A DNA stretch of 64,000 nucleotides, from NCBI GenBank assembly GCA_963844205.1, contig CAWJNK010000014.1:1488001-1552000 (forward strand), read 5' to 3'. This document shows, in pieces, positions 44,214 through 53,078 of the stretch. Source of the DNA: DASSUW01 sp963844205. GTDB taxonomy: Bacteria; Actinomycetota; Thermoleophilia; Solirubrobacterales; Solirubrobacteraceae. Each line of letters begins with the position of its first letter. Positions within the stretch are counted from its first letter, which is position 1. The notes beneath the pieces were generated by a model. It saw only the letters and a list, made by a program, of their open reading frames with translations, was not told the DNA's origin and made no database searches. Made by a program: the position numbers and the translations under genes.

Positions 44214-46775
44214 CTAGCCGTTGTGGTGGCCGGTCGCCCAGCTCGAGCGCAGGTGCCGGACCTTCAGCGAGTCCAGCGTGGCGCTGCCGCCGACGGCGAA
44301 CAGTTCGAGCCCGTCACTGTCGGCGCTCGGGAAGACCTGGTCGGTGATGACCCGACGGCCCTCGTCGCCGAAGACCTCGACCGAGGACCAGTCGACGAGG
44401 ATGCGCAGGTGGACCTTCCCGTGACGGGCGGCGAGCGGGGCTCGCTGGACGCCGGGGAAGTCGCGGCTGAAGTCCACGCGACCTGACCGCGTGCGGTCGA
44501 CGTAGAGCTCGTCCGTCTGCGCGTCGTAGCCGATCACCGTCTCCTCTCCGTTGCCGGTCCGGACCTTCAGCCCGGCCTGCTTCGCCGATCCGATGCGCAG
44601 GTCGGTCTTGATCTCCAGCGTCTTGCCGTGGACGGGCAGCGTGGTCGTGCCCTGCGGGATCGTGCGGTGGTGCTGCGTGAAGGAGCGTCCACCGCGCAGC
44701 GAGCGGAGCTCGCGGACGGGCTGTTGCACGAGCCGTGCCTGCCCGTCGATGGTCTGCAGGGCGAGCTCACGCGGCACGCTCATCGCGCTGCGCCACGGGT
44801 CGGTCGGGATGGCGCCGGCGTAGTTCCAGTTGTTCATCCACCCGATCGCGATGCGGCGCCCGTCGGGCACGTCGTTCCAGGTGACCGCGGCGTAGAAGTC
44901 CTTGCCGTAGTCCACCCAGCTCGAGCGCTGCTCGGCCGACTGTGCGGGCGCGTCGGCGAACATGAACTGGTCGGCCAGGACGTGGCCCCAGCCGCCGCTA
45001 TTGCGGTCCACGATCTGGATCTGCGCGTCCTTGCCCTTGAGGTCTGAGACGTCCCAGCTCGTCCAGTCGAGCGCCTCGCTCTCCTTCCCGGCCGTACTGC
45101 GCACGACCTGGCCGTCGACGAGGAGGTTGACCGCCGTCTCGTCAGAGCGGATCTTGGCCGCGATGTCGGAGAGCACGAAGTGGTCGGCGAGCACGTGCCC
45201 CCAGCCGCCGGTCGCCCGGTCGACGATCTCAATGTGCGCCCGCTTGCCCGCGAGATCCTTGACGTCCCAGGCCCTCCAGTTGAGCGTCCCGGAATCGTTC
45301 CCCGTCGCGGTGCGCACGACCTCGCCGTCCACGATGAGGTTCGCGACGGTCTGGCCGGGGCCCGGCTCGGGATGGTTGCCGCCGGCGATCTCGAAGTCCA
45401 GGAAGTCACGGTCGATCGTGAATTCGGGAGAGACGATCGAGCCCATGTTCTGGTCGCCGTCGTTGGGGTTGCCGAAGAACGTGTCGACGCTCTGCTCGCC
45501 GATCCGGCCATCGCCGCCGCGATGCGGCGCGGTTCCCGCGAAGTCGCCGGTCGGCGTCCAGCTGCCGTAGTCGGGACCCTCGAAGTCGCCGAGCACCTCG
45601 CCGGCCGGCGGTGACCCGTCGCCGGCCGCCGGATCGTGTGTGTGCGCGCCGCCGCCGACGAGGAAGTTCACGTAGTCGCGGCCGATCGTGAAGTGCGGCG
45701 ACGTGAGCGTCCCCTGCGAGCTGTCGAAGTCGAGGAAGCTGTTGACCAGCCCGTTGCCCTGGAAGCCGGACACCGTCTGCTGCCCGGGAAGCGTGCCGTG
45801 TGCCGGCCCGCTTCCGAACGCCGTGCCGGTCGTCGTCCAGCTGCCGTAGTCGGCGCCCTCGAAGTCGGCGAAGACGTCACCGGCCGGCGGCGTGTACGGC
45901 TTCGCGTTGTCAGCCGTGAAGCGCGTGCCGTCGAAGTCGCCGACGAAGTACTGCGCGCCCGAACCGCCGGCGATGCCGCCGGGGTTGAGGTTGACGATCA
46001 TCACCCACTTGGTCTTCTTGCGCTTGCCGTCGACCGCCAGCGGGAACAGGTCCGGGCACTCCCAGACGCCGCCGGTCGCGTTGGCCGGGCCGAAGTCGCT
46101 CAGGTGCTGCCAGGTCTTGAGGTCAGCGGAGCGGTAGATCGCGACCTTGCGCTGGACGGCCTTGACGACGACCATCCGCCACTCGTCCGCCGGCTCGTAC
46201 CAGAACACCTTCGGATCGCGGAACTCGGGATCGGGGTCGTCGAGCACCGGGTTGCCGGCGTACTTCGTCCACGTGCGCCCCCGGTCGGTGCTGTAGGCCA
46301 GCGACTGCGCCTGGTCGCTGGGGTTGGAGTACGCGCTGGTGTAGATCGCCACCATCGGCGGGTTCTTGCGCGTGCCGAAACCGGTCCTGTTCTCGTGGTC
46401 GACAACTGCGCTGCCCGAGAAGATCGCCTCGCGCCCCTCCTCGGGGATCGCGACCGGCAGGTGCTCCCAATGAACGAGGTCGCGGCTGACCGCGTGACCC
46501 CATGACATGTGGCCCCACTGGTCTCCGAACGGGTTGTGCTGGTAGAAGAGGTGGTACTCGCCCTTGTAGTAGACGAGCCCGTTTGGGTCGTTCATCCAGT
46601 TCTTGGCCGGCGTGAAGTGGAACTGCGGCCGGTAGAGCTCCTGGTAGCTGGTGTCGGCCGGCGGCGCGGCGTGCGCCACGCCGCCGGTCAGCGCGGTCAT
46701 CGCGGCCGCGAGCGCGATGGCGGCGCCGCGGCGCAGCCGGCCTCGCCGTCCGGCGCAGGGTTGACGGTCGTGCAT
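44214..46775 (-). CDS. Secreted GH32 fructan hydrolase (levanase/exo-inulinase type) with duplicated insert
   Basis: This enzyme hydrolyses fructose polymers outside the cell. A signal peptide (GAAIALAAAMTALTGGVAHA) is followed by the GH32 five-bladed propeller. The nucleophile is Asp63 in NWMNDPNGLVY, the transition-state stabiliser is in EFRDPKVFWYE, and the acid/base Glu is in VWECPDLFPLAVDG. Between blade regions an insert of about 280 residues holds two related segments, each with DFEGADYGSW-like and GWGHVLADxFxxSD-like motifs, perhaps jelly-roll binding modules. The propeller resumes at VTWNDVPDGRRIAIGWMNNW, and a C-terminal beta sandwich ends near LRSSWATGHHNG. At 853 residues it is larger than plain levanases. 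Two LacI-type operators lie upstream. Confidence 0.9.
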   Translation of the reverse strand: MHDRQPCAGRRGRLRRGAAIALAAAMTALTGGVAHAAPPADTSYQELYRPQFHFTPAKNWMNDPNGLVYYKGEYHLFYQHNPFGDQWGHMSWGHAVSRDLVHWEHLPVAIPEEGREAIFSGSAVVDHENRTGFGTRKNPPMVAIYTSAYSNPSDQAQSLAYSTDRGRTWTKYAGNPVLDDPDPEFRDPKVFWYEPADEWRMVVVKAVQRKVAIYRSADLKTWQHLSDFGPANATGGVWECPDLFPLAVDGKRKKTKWVMIVNLNPGGIAGGSGAQYFVGDFDGTRFTADNAKPYTPPAGDVFADFEGADYGSWTTTGTAFGSGPAHGTLPGQQTVSGFQGNGLVNSFLDFDSSQGTLTSPHFTIGRDYVNFLVGGGAHTHDPAAGDGSPPAGEVLGDFEGPDYGSWTPTGDFAGTAPHRGGDGRIGEQSVDTFFGNPNDGDQNMGSIVSPEFTIDRDFLDFEIAGGNHPEPGPGQTVANLIVDGEVVRTATGNDSGTLNWRAWDVKDLAGKRAHIEIVDRATGGWGHVLADHFVLSDIAAKIRSDETAVNLLVDGQVVRSTAGKESEALDWTSWDVSDLKGKDAQIQIVDRNSGGWGHVLADQFMFADAPAQSAEQRSSWVDYGKDFYAAVTWNDVPDGRRIAIGWMNNWNYAGAIPTDPWRSAMSVPRELALQTIDGQARLVQQPVRELRSLRGGRSFTQHHRTIPQGTTTLPVHGKTLEIKTDLRIGSAKQAGLKVRTGNGEETVIGYDAQTDELYVDRTRSGRVDFSRDFPGVQRAPLAARHGKVHLRILVDWSSVEVFGDEGRRVITDQVFPSADSDGLELFAVGGSATLDSLKVRHLRSSWATGHHNG

Positions 46776-46843
46776 GGTCCCTCTCCTCTCGAACTCGCCC
46801 GCCGCAGGCCCTCACCCGCGACACGGCCTTTCACACGCTGTAG

Positions 46844-46855
46844 AGAACGTTTTCT
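46844..46855. promoter_or_regulatory. LacI-type operator upstream of GH32 gene
   Basis: AGAACGTTTTCT, with inverted half-sites AGAA and TTCT, lies 69 bp before the GH32 start. Related palindromes occur at 46919-46930 and 51189-51200. LacI-family repressors bind such palindromes, and a LacI gene is adjacent. Confidence 0.65.
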
Positions 46856-46918
46856 GACGCTATCACGCTGAGTAATCGACCGCAAGGGAACGATGCAAAT
46901 TTGAGGCAGCGGTGTGTC

Positions 46919-46930
46919 AGAAAACCTTCT
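46919..46930. promoter_or_regulatory. Second LacI-type operator upstream of GH32 gene
   Basis: AGAAAACCTTCT differs from the reverse complement of the 46844 site at one central base. It is 75 bp from the first site, centre to centre, about seven helical turns, a spacing that would permit looping between two bound dimers. Confidence 0.55.
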
Positions 46931-47038
46931 CTGGAAGCTCCATGCCCACGCGTTCCTCCTTCGTCGGCGGGCCACCCCGCCGGCTTGTGCGAGCCGGCAG
47001 GCCGCGTTGTGCCGTTGACCTTTGGCTCGGTCCGCGGG

Positions 47039-48040
47039 CTATCGGGCGCTGGGTGAGATCTCGCCCGAGCCTCGGGCGATCAACGTCGTCGGCAGCACCT
47101 CGCGCCGCGACGGCCCGCGATAGCCGTCGAGGCGCGAGAAGAGGAGCTCGGCGGCGTGCTTGCCGAGCGCGTAGGGGTCCTGCGCGACGACGGTGACGCC
47201 GGGCTGCAGCAGCGCGGCGAGCGGGATGTCGTCGAAGCCGACGAGCGCGACGGTGTGCTGGAGGCCGAGCTCGTGCAGCGTCCGCAGGGCGGCGAGTGTG
47301 ATCAGGTTCTGCCCTGTGAAGAGGGCGGTCGGCGGGTCCGCGCCGGCGAGCAGCTCGCGCACGGTGGTGTCGACGTCGGCGGCGCGGAACGCGGGGTGGT
47401 GGACCAGCGCGTCGTCCTGCTCGCCTCCGTGCTGGGCGAGCGCCTCGCGGTAGCCCCGTATCCGCTCGGCGGCCGTGAAGATGTCGGGCCGATCGCCCAG
47501 GAACGCGATCCGGCGATGACCCGCGGCGGCCAGGTGCGCCACCGCCGCGCGGGCGCCGCCGGCGTTGTCGCTCACCACCGCGTCTGCGTCGATGAAGCGC
47601 GGCGGGCGGTCGACAAAGACCAGCGCCATGCCGGCCGCGACGTCGCGCGCCAGGTAGCTGTGGTCGGCGGAGGCTGGCACGATGACGAGGCCGTCGACGC
47701 GGCGGCCGAGGAATGCCTCTGCGAGCTCGCGCTCGCGTTGCGGATTCTCGTCCGAGCTGCCGGCGAAGGTGAGGACCGAGCGGGTCCTCGCGACGTCTTC
47801 GATGCCGCGGTGGACGGCCGAGAAGAACGGGTTCGAGACGTCCTCGAAGACGAGCCCGATGCTGGCCGAGAGCCTGTCGGCGCGGCGCAGGTTGCCGGCC
47901 GCCAGGTTGTGGCGGTAGCCGAGCATCTCGACCGCCTTCTCGACCTTGACGGCGAGCTCGGGGTCGACCTGCTGGCTGGCGGTGACGACCCGCGATACCG
48001 TGCTCAGGCTCACGCCGGCCAGCGCCGCCACGTCGCGCAT
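47039..48040 (-). CDS. LacI-family transcriptional repressor
   Basis: A sugar-responsive regulator of 333 residues. The helix-turn-helix MRDVAALAGVSLSTVSRVVT and hinge helix YRHNLAAGNLRRADRLSASI are intact. The ligand-binding domain has IGLVFEDVSNPFFSAVHRGI, VVSDNAGGARAAVAHLAAAG, and VALVGFDDIPLAALLQPGVT. ATG at 48040 is the first ATG in frame; a few more residues upstream could be translated from another start. It lies between the ABC importer genes and the GH32 gene on the same strand. With operators before both, it is likely the repressor of this fructan/sugar regulon. Confidence 0.88.
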   Translation of the reverse strand: MRDVAALAGVSLSTVSRVVTASQQVDPELAVKVEKAVEMLGYRHNLAAGNLRRADRLSASIGLVFEDVSNPFFSAVHRGIEDVARTRSVLTFAGSSDENPQRERELAEAFLGRRVDGLVIVPASADHSYLARDVAAGMALVFVDRPPRFIDADAVVSDNAGGARAAVAHLAAAGHRRIAFLGDRPDIFTAAERIRGYREALAQHGGEQDDALVHHPAFRAADVDTTVRELLAGADPPTALFTGQNLITLAALRTLHELGLQHTVALVGFDDIPLAALLQPGVTVVAQDPYALGKHAAELLFSRLDGYRGPSRREVLPTTLIARGSGEISPSAR

Positions 48041-48133
48041 CGTCGGGCGGCGCGGGCGCCTGCTCTGGCAGCATCGCCGAGACCGTATCCGACTGTTGTG
48101 GGCGCGGCGACGGTTCGCCGCGCCCGGTCGCAG

Positions 48134-48991
48134 TCACTCCTCGAAGCCCTTCAGGGCCTTGGCCGTTTCGGCGGCGTCGTGCTTGCCGCTACCGGCCTGG
48201 ACGACCTGGTCGTAGCCGGCCGTCCCCGGCTCGGTGGCACCGGTCATGATCGCCACCGCCTCGTTCATGGTGTGGCTCTTCGGGGTGATGACCGCCACCC
48301 GCCGCCCGAGGCGCTGGATGTGGATCCGGTCGGCGACCTCGAACACATGCGGCATGTTGTGGCTGATCAGGATCACCGGCAGGCCGTTCGCGCGCACGCG
48401 CTGGATCAGCTCGAGCACCTTGCCCGACTCCTTGACCCCGAGCGCGGCCGTCGGCTCGTCCATGATCACCACATGCCGCGCGAACGCCGCGGCGCGCGCG
48501 ACGGCCACGCCCTGGCGCTGGCCGCCGGACAGGGACTCGACCTGCTGGCCGATGTTCTGGATCGTGAGGATGCCCAGCTCGTTCATGTGCCGGCGGGCCT
48601 CCTCGCGCATCTTCTTCTTGTCCAGCATGCGGAAGACGCGCCCGAGCGGGTCGGTGCGCCGCGGCTCGCGGCCCAGGAACAGGTTGCTGGCGATGTCCAA
48701 CGCCGGCGAGACCGCGAGGTTCTGATAGACGGTCTCGATGCCGGCCTCACGCGCCTCCAGCGGGCTCCTGAACTGGACCGGCTTGCCGTCGAGCAGAACC
48801 TCGCCCTCGTCGGGGATCGTGGCGCCCGACAGGCACTTGATCAGCGACGACTTGCCGGCGCCGTTGTCGCCGATCACCGCCAGGATCTCACCGGGCATCA
48901 GCTCGAAGTCGGCGCCGTTGACCGCGACAACGTGGCCGTAGCGCTTGACCAGGCCCTTCGCCTGCAGGACGGGGGTCACCTCGGCCGTCAT
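48134..48991 (-). CDS. Sugar ABC transporter ATPase, FrcA-type
   Basis: The energy-coupling subunit of a ribose/fructose-type importer, with a single ATPase domain rather than the double domain of RbsA. Walker A GDNGAGKSSLIKCL is near residue 42, signature motif SLSGGQRQGVAVARAAAF, Walker B VVIMDEPTAAL, and the switch ISHNMPHVFEVAD. 285 residues. The start ATG at 48991 overlaps the permease stop (ATGA). It ends 93 bp before the LacI gene. A conserved tyrosine in GIETVYQNLAVSPAL fits the FrcA group. Confidence 0.9.
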   Translation of the reverse strand: MTAEVTPVLQAKGLVKRYGHVVAVNGADFELMPGEILAVIGDNGAGKSSLIKCLSGATIPDEGEVLLDGKPVQFRSPLEAREAGIETVYQNLAVSPALDIASNLFLGREPRRTDPLGRVFRMLDKKKMREEARRHMNELGILTIQNIGQQVESLSGGQRQGVAVARAAAFARHVVIMDEPTAALGVKESGKVLELIQRVRANGLPVILISHNMPHVFEVADRIHIQRLGRRVAVITPKSHTMNEAVAIMTGATEPGTAGYDQVVQAGSGKHDAAETAKALKGFEE

Positions 48992-50052
48992 GTCTTCACC
49001 TTCCTGATCCACTGGTCGATCGCCACCGCGACGATGACCAGGATGCCCACCGCGAAATCCTGCCACAGGACGTCGACGCCGCCGAGCGTCAGCCCATTTC
49101 GCAGCACGCCGACGATCAGCGCCCCGAACAGAGTTCCGATCACAAGGCCGCGACCGCCGAACAGGCTGGTCCCGCCGATCACCACGGCGGTGATCGAGTC
49201 CAGGTTCGCGAGCCCGCCGGCCTGCGGGCTGGCGGAGGCGATGCGTCCGATCAGCAGCCAGCCCGCGATCGCGCAGACCAGGCCGGCCAGCACGTAGACG
49301 CTGAGCAGCACGCGGGTCGTCCGCACGCCGGCGAGGCGCGCCGATTCGACGTCGTCACCCGTCGAGTACACATGCTTGCCCCAGGCCGTCGATCCGAGCA
49401 CGTAGGCCGCCACCCCGAACAGCCCGAGCATCAGCAGCGAGCCGTAGGTGATCCGGGTGTCCCCGATGTCGAACGTGTTGCCGGTCCACAACAGCAGGGA
49501 CGACATGTCGGCGCCGCGGATCGTGGCGCTCTCCGAGTAGTAGAGGACGAGCGCGGTGAAGATCTGGAACGTCCCGAGCGTGACGATGAACGGCGGCAGC
49601 TTGACGCGCGAGACGAGCAGGCCGTTGATCAGCCCGCAGATCGTTCCCACGCCGAAGCCGATCAGCAGCGCCAGCAGGCCCGGGACGCCGGACTCGGCCG
49701 ACAGCTTGGCCATCACGATCGAGGACAGGACCATGATCGCGCCGACCGACAGGTCGATGCCGGCGGTGAGGATCACGAGCGTCTGCGCGATGCCCAGCGT
49801 GCCGACGACCATCACCTGCTGGACGATCAGCGACAGGTTGGCCGGCTCGAGGAACCGCTCCGTGGTGGCCGCGAAGATCAGGATCGCGAGCAGCAGCACG
49901 AGCGCGGGGCCGAGCGTCGCGTTCGAGTGCAGGATGTCGTGGATGCGGACGCCGAGCCCGGCGGGGCGGCTCTCGGCGCTGCCGGGGCCCAGCGAGGCTG
50001 GGCCCTCGGTCGCGGTCGCCGGCGTCAGCCGGCGCAGTGGATTCTTGGCCAT
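48988..50052 (-). CDS. Sugar ABC transporter permease, FrcC/RbsC-type
   Basis: The membrane channel of the importer, 354 residues with about ten helices. It starts after a cytoplasmic N-terminus of about 45 residues, longer than usual (MAKNPLRRLTPATATEGPAS). Characteristic motifs are GTLGIAQTLVILTAGIDLSV and GAIMVLSSIVMAKL, and the EAA-like loop around ESARLAGVRTTRVLLSVYVL. It ends DFAVGILVIVAVAIDQWI. The ATGA overlap with the ATPase gene and the 6-bp gap to the binding-protein gene define an operon of SBP, permease and ATPase. Confidence 0.9.
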   Translation of the reverse strand: MAKNPLRRLTPATATEGPASLGPGSAESRPAGLGVRIHDILHSNATLGPALVLLLAILIFAATTERFLEPANLSLIVQQVMVVGTLGIAQTLVILTAGIDLSVGAIMVLSSIVMAKLSAESGVPGLLALLIGFGVGTICGLINGLLVSRVKLPPFIVTLGTFQIFTALVLYYSESATIRGADMSSLLLWTGNTFDIGDTRITYGSLLMLGLFGVAAYVLGSTAWGKHVYSTGDDVESARLAGVRTTRVLLSVYVLAGLVCAIAGWLLIGRIASASPQAGGLANLDSITAVVIGGTSLFGGRGLVIGTLFGALIVGVLRNGLTLGGVDVLWQDFAVGILVIVAVAIDQWIRKVKT

Positions 50053-50058
50053 GACCGA

Positions 50059-51132
50059 TCAGCCCCAGCAGTTCTCGAGGCCGAACGCGGTGTCCTCGGA
50101 CTCCACGCCGTCCTGCGGATCGTCGGTGATCAGCGTCACGCCGGTGTCGGTGAAGTCCTTGCCCTCGGTCGGCTGCGGCTTCTTGGACTCGTCCTTGGAG
50201 TAGTCGACGATCGCCTGTACGCCCATCTCGGCCATCTTCAGCGGATACTGCTGCGAGGTCGCGCCGATGACGCCCTTCTTGACGTTCTCGACGCCCGGGC
50301 AGCCGCCGTCGACCGAGACGATCGTGACGTCCTTCTCCTTGCCGGCCGCCTTGATCGCCTCGTAGGCGCCGGCCGCCGCGGGCTCGTTGATCGTGTAGAC
50401 GAGGTTGATGTCCGGGTCCTTCTGGAGCAGGTTCTCCATCGCCGTGCGGCCGCCCTCCTCGGCGCCGTCGGTGACGTCGTGGCCGACGATCCGCGGGTCG
50501 CTCTCGTCGCCGATCTTGTTCTCGTCGCCGACGTCGATGCCGAAGCCGGTCAGGAAGCCCTGGTCGCGCTGGACGTCGACCGTCACCTGCTCGGCGTTGA
50601 GATCGAGCATCGCGATCTTGGCCTCCTTGCCCTCGCCCTCGAACTTGGCCTTGGCCCACTGGCCGATCAGCTCACCGGCCTTGAAGTTGTCGGTCGCGAA
50701 CGTCGCGTCGGCCGCGTCGGCCGGGTCGAGCTCGGTGTCGAGCGCGATCACCAGGAGCCCGGCCTGCCGCGCCTTGTCGACCGACGGCACGATCGCGCTC
50801 GAGTTGTTCGGCGTGATCAGGATGCCCTGGGCGCCGGCGCCGATCAGGCTCTCGACGGCGGCCACCTGGCTCTCGTTGTCGCCGTCCTTCTTGCCGGCGA
50901 ACGACTGCACCTCGGCGCCGAGCTCCGAGGCCTTGCTCTCCGCGCCCTCCTTCATCTTGACGAAGAACGGGTTCGTCTCGGTCTTGGTGATCAGGCCGAT
51001 CTTGACCTCCTCGCCACCACCACCGGCGGCGCCACCGCCGCCTCCATCGTCATCGCCGCCGCAGGCGGCCGCGCCCAGCGCGAGCGCCGCAGCGGCACCG
51101 AGTGCCGCGATCCGCAGGTGCTTCGACTGCAT
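50059..51132 (-). CDS. Sugar-binding lipoprotein of the ABC importer
   Basis: The periplasmic-type binding protein of the importer, 357 residues, a lipoprotein with lipobox ALGAAACGG near residue 24, then a glycine-rich linker. The binding domain follows the FrcB/RbsB pattern: IGLITKTETNPFFVKMKEGA, LIGAGAQGILITPNNSSAIV, and ALDTELDPADAADATFATDN, with VYTINEPAAAGAYEAIKAAG near 245. These match fructose- or ribose-type binding proteins; fructose is favoured by the linked fructosidase and kinase genes. The operator at 51189-51200 is 57 bp before the start, which points to repression by the LacI protein. Confidence 0.88.
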   Translation of the reverse strand: MQSKHLRIAALGAAAALALGAAACGGDDDGGGGGAAGGGGEEVKIGLITKTETNPFFVKMKEGAESKASELGAEVQSFAGKKDGDNESQVAAVESLIGAGAQGILITPNNSSAIVPSVDKARQAGLLVIALDTELDPADAADATFATDNFKAGELIGQWAKAKFEGEGKEAKIAMLDLNAEQVTVDVQRDQGFLTGFGIDVGDENKIGDESDPRIVGHDVTDGAEEGGRTAMENLLQKDPDINLVYTINEPAAAGAYEAIKAAGKEKDVTIVSVDGGCPGVENVKKGVIGATSQQYPLKMAEMGVQAIVDYSKDESKKPQPTEGKDFTDTGVTLITDDPQDGVESEDTAFGLENCWG

Positions 51133-51188
51133 CGATCTCTCCTCCTGATTGCCCGCCGCGGCTCCCTCAAGACGCGACGACGATTGAG

Positions 51189-51200
51189 CGAACGTTTTCT
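51189..51200. promoter_or_regulatory. LacI-type operator upstream of the ABC importer operon
   Basis: CGAACGTTTTCT differs from the GH32-proximal AGAACGTTTTCT only at the first base. It lies in the 190-bp gap between the dehydrogenase and the importer genes, on the promoter side of the importer. Confidence 0.6.
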
Positions 51201-51322
51201 CAGCTTAGTCGCATCGACCGCGTGATGTCAAGTGGCGATGCTGAATTACCTGGTAAACTCGCGATCTGAGCCTGGTTCTGCCACGTCCAGAAACACCGGG
51301 GATCGTTCTCTCCAGTCGGCGA

Positions 51323-52168
51323 TCAGGCGCCGAAGATGGCCGCCAGCGTGCGACGCATGACCGCGGGGTCGGCGTCGACGCCCGTCCAGTGTCGGATGCC
51401 GGCGACGCCCTGCTGCACGAGCATGCCGAGGCCATCGAGCACGGTCGCGCCGCGCGCCTCGGCGTCGTGGACCAGGCGCGTGCGCGGCGGGTTGGGGATC
51501 ACGTCGGCGACCACCATCCCCGGCCGCAGGTCGGCGACCTCGAGCTCGAGCCGCGCGTCGACGTCGGGAAACAGCCCGACCGAGGTCGCGTTGACCACGA
51601 TGTCGGTGCCCTCCGGGACGCGCTGGACGCCGTCCCAGACCACGAGCTCGGCGCTGGCGGCCGTGCGCTGGTTCAGCAGCGCCACGAGCTCGGCGCCGCG
51701 GCCGCGATCGCGGTTGACGACGGTGATCCGAGCCGCGCCCGCGAGCGCCGTCTCAACGGCGATCGCGCGTGCGGCACCGCCGGCGCCGAGCAGCATCAGC
51801 GACCGCCCGCGCGGCTCTGCCACCGTGCGCAGAGCGGCGACGAAGCCCAGCCCGTCGGTGTTCTCGCCGATCAGCCGCGGCCCGCGGCGGGCGACGCAGT
51901 TGACCGCGCCGATCACCGTGGCCGACTCGCCGAGGCCGTCGAGATGGTCGAGCACCGCGACTTTGTGCGGGATCGAGCAATTGAACCCGGCCCAGCCCAT
52001 CGCGCGCGCCCCGCGGACGGCGTCGCCGAGGTCCTCGGGCGCGACCTCGCAGTTGATGTAGCGCGCGTCGATGCCGTGGTGGCGGTAGGCGGCCTCGACC
52101 ATGGCCACGGTCGGGTTCTCGGCCGCCGGCATCGCGAACGAGCCGGTGAGGACGCTGAGGAAGCTCAC
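51323..52168 (-). CDS. Shikimate dehydrogenase-like NAD(P)-dependent enzyme
   Basis: An AroE-fold oxidoreductase, 281 residues. Substrate-binding domain: FNCSIPHKVAVLDHLDGLGE (with the catalytic Lys) and GAVNCVARRGPRLIGENTDG. The Rossmann domain has LMLLGAGGAARAIAVETALA, ITVVNRDRGRGAELVALLNQ and VVNATSVGLFPDVDARLELE. The usual N-terminal SLSP motif that holds the shikimate carboxylate is replaced by GSFAMPAAENPTV, so the substrate is probably a different polyol or sugar derivative. Genes of this type are common in actinobacterial sugar clusters next to PfkB. The GTG start at 52168 directly follows the PfkB stop. Confidence 0.82.
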   Translation of the reverse strand: MSFLSVLTGSFAMPAAENPTVAMVEAAYRHHGIDARYINCEVAPEDLGDAVRGARAMGWAGFNCSIPHKVAVLDHLDGLGESATVIGAVNCVARRGPRLIGENTDGLGFVAALRTVAEPRGRSLMLLGAGGAARAIAVETALAGAARITVVNRDRGRGAELVALLNQRTAASAELVVWDGVQRVPEGTDIVVNATSVGLFPDVDARLELEVADLRPGMVVADVIPNPPRTRLVHDAEARGATVLDGLGMLVQQGVAGIRHWTGVDADPAVMRRTLAAIFGA

Positions 52169-53078
52169 CTACAGCTCGTTCCGGTAGGGCGGCGAGGCGC
52201 CCGGGCGCGAGCACGTGCGCGCGGCGACCAGGCAGGCGAAGGCCGTCGCCTCGACGACGAGGTCGATATTGGCCAGCGCGTCCGGGCCGAGCCCGCGCTC
52301 GCTCCACCAACCGACGAACCCGCCGCCGAACGCGTCGCCGGCGCCGATCGTGTCGACCACCGTGACGCGCGGCGCCGGCACCGGCACCTCGGCGGTGCGA
52401 GTGACCACCAGCGCCCCGTTCGGCCCGCGTGTGAGCAGGCCCACGGTCGGCCCGTGCGTCGAGCAGCGCGCGCACGGCCCCCACGGCCGGCAGATTGGGC
52501 TCGAGGAAGTCGAGGTCCTCTTCACTGACCTTGACCACGTGGCTGCGGGAGAGAACGCGCCCCAGCCGCGCCCGGTACGCCTCGTGGTCGTCGATCACCC
52601 ACGGCCGGCAGTTCGGGTCGACGGCGATCAGGGCGCCGCCCGCGAGCCGCTCGACGACCGCCTCGAGCGCGGTCGCGATCGGTTCGAGCGCCAGCCCGAG
52701 CGTGCCGACGTGGAGGTACCGCACGTCGTCCGGCAGCGTGGCGAGCGCCGCCTCGGCGGTCAGCCCGGGCGCCGACGTCGCCCGCTCGTAGAAGCGGTAG
52801 CGGGCGACGCCCTCGGGGTCGACCTCGGCGAGCGCGAGCGTGGTGGGTTCGTCGGTGTGCACGACGCAGTCGAGATCGACACCGTCCTCGCGCAGCATGT
52901 CCTCCAGGCGACGGCCGAAGCGGTCGGTGGAGAGCCGTCCGAGGTAGGCGACGGGCTGGTCGAGGCGGCCGATCGTCCGCGCGGTGTTGAACGGCCCGCC
53001 GCCCGGATGGCCGCGCAGCTCCTCGACGCTGCCCTGGAGCACCAGGTCATAGAGCGCCTCGCCGCCGACCAGGATCAT
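52169..53078 (-). CDS. PfkB-family sugar kinase, fructokinase-like (frameshifted)
   Basis: A ribokinase-fold kinase that would phosphorylate the imported sugar. Opening ILVGGEALYDLVLQGSVEEL has the family's GG motif, and the first substrate region HPGGGPFNTARTIGRLDQP follows. DPNCRPWVIDDHEAYRARLG is near residue 170. The frame changes near 52457; the second frame resumes at VGLLTRGPNGALVVTRTAEV and contains the catalytic DTIGAGDAFGGGFVGWWSER. Corrected length is about 303 residues, normal for the family. It starts inside the stop of the LacI remnant (ATGA) and ends directly at the AroE-like start. Confidence 0.8.

Noticed and set aside
49372..51225. Plus-strand open frame of about 617 codons opposite the ABC importer
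   Set aside because: It mirrors the codon pattern of the importer genes, which have clear motifs on the other strand; no domain is readable on the plus strand.
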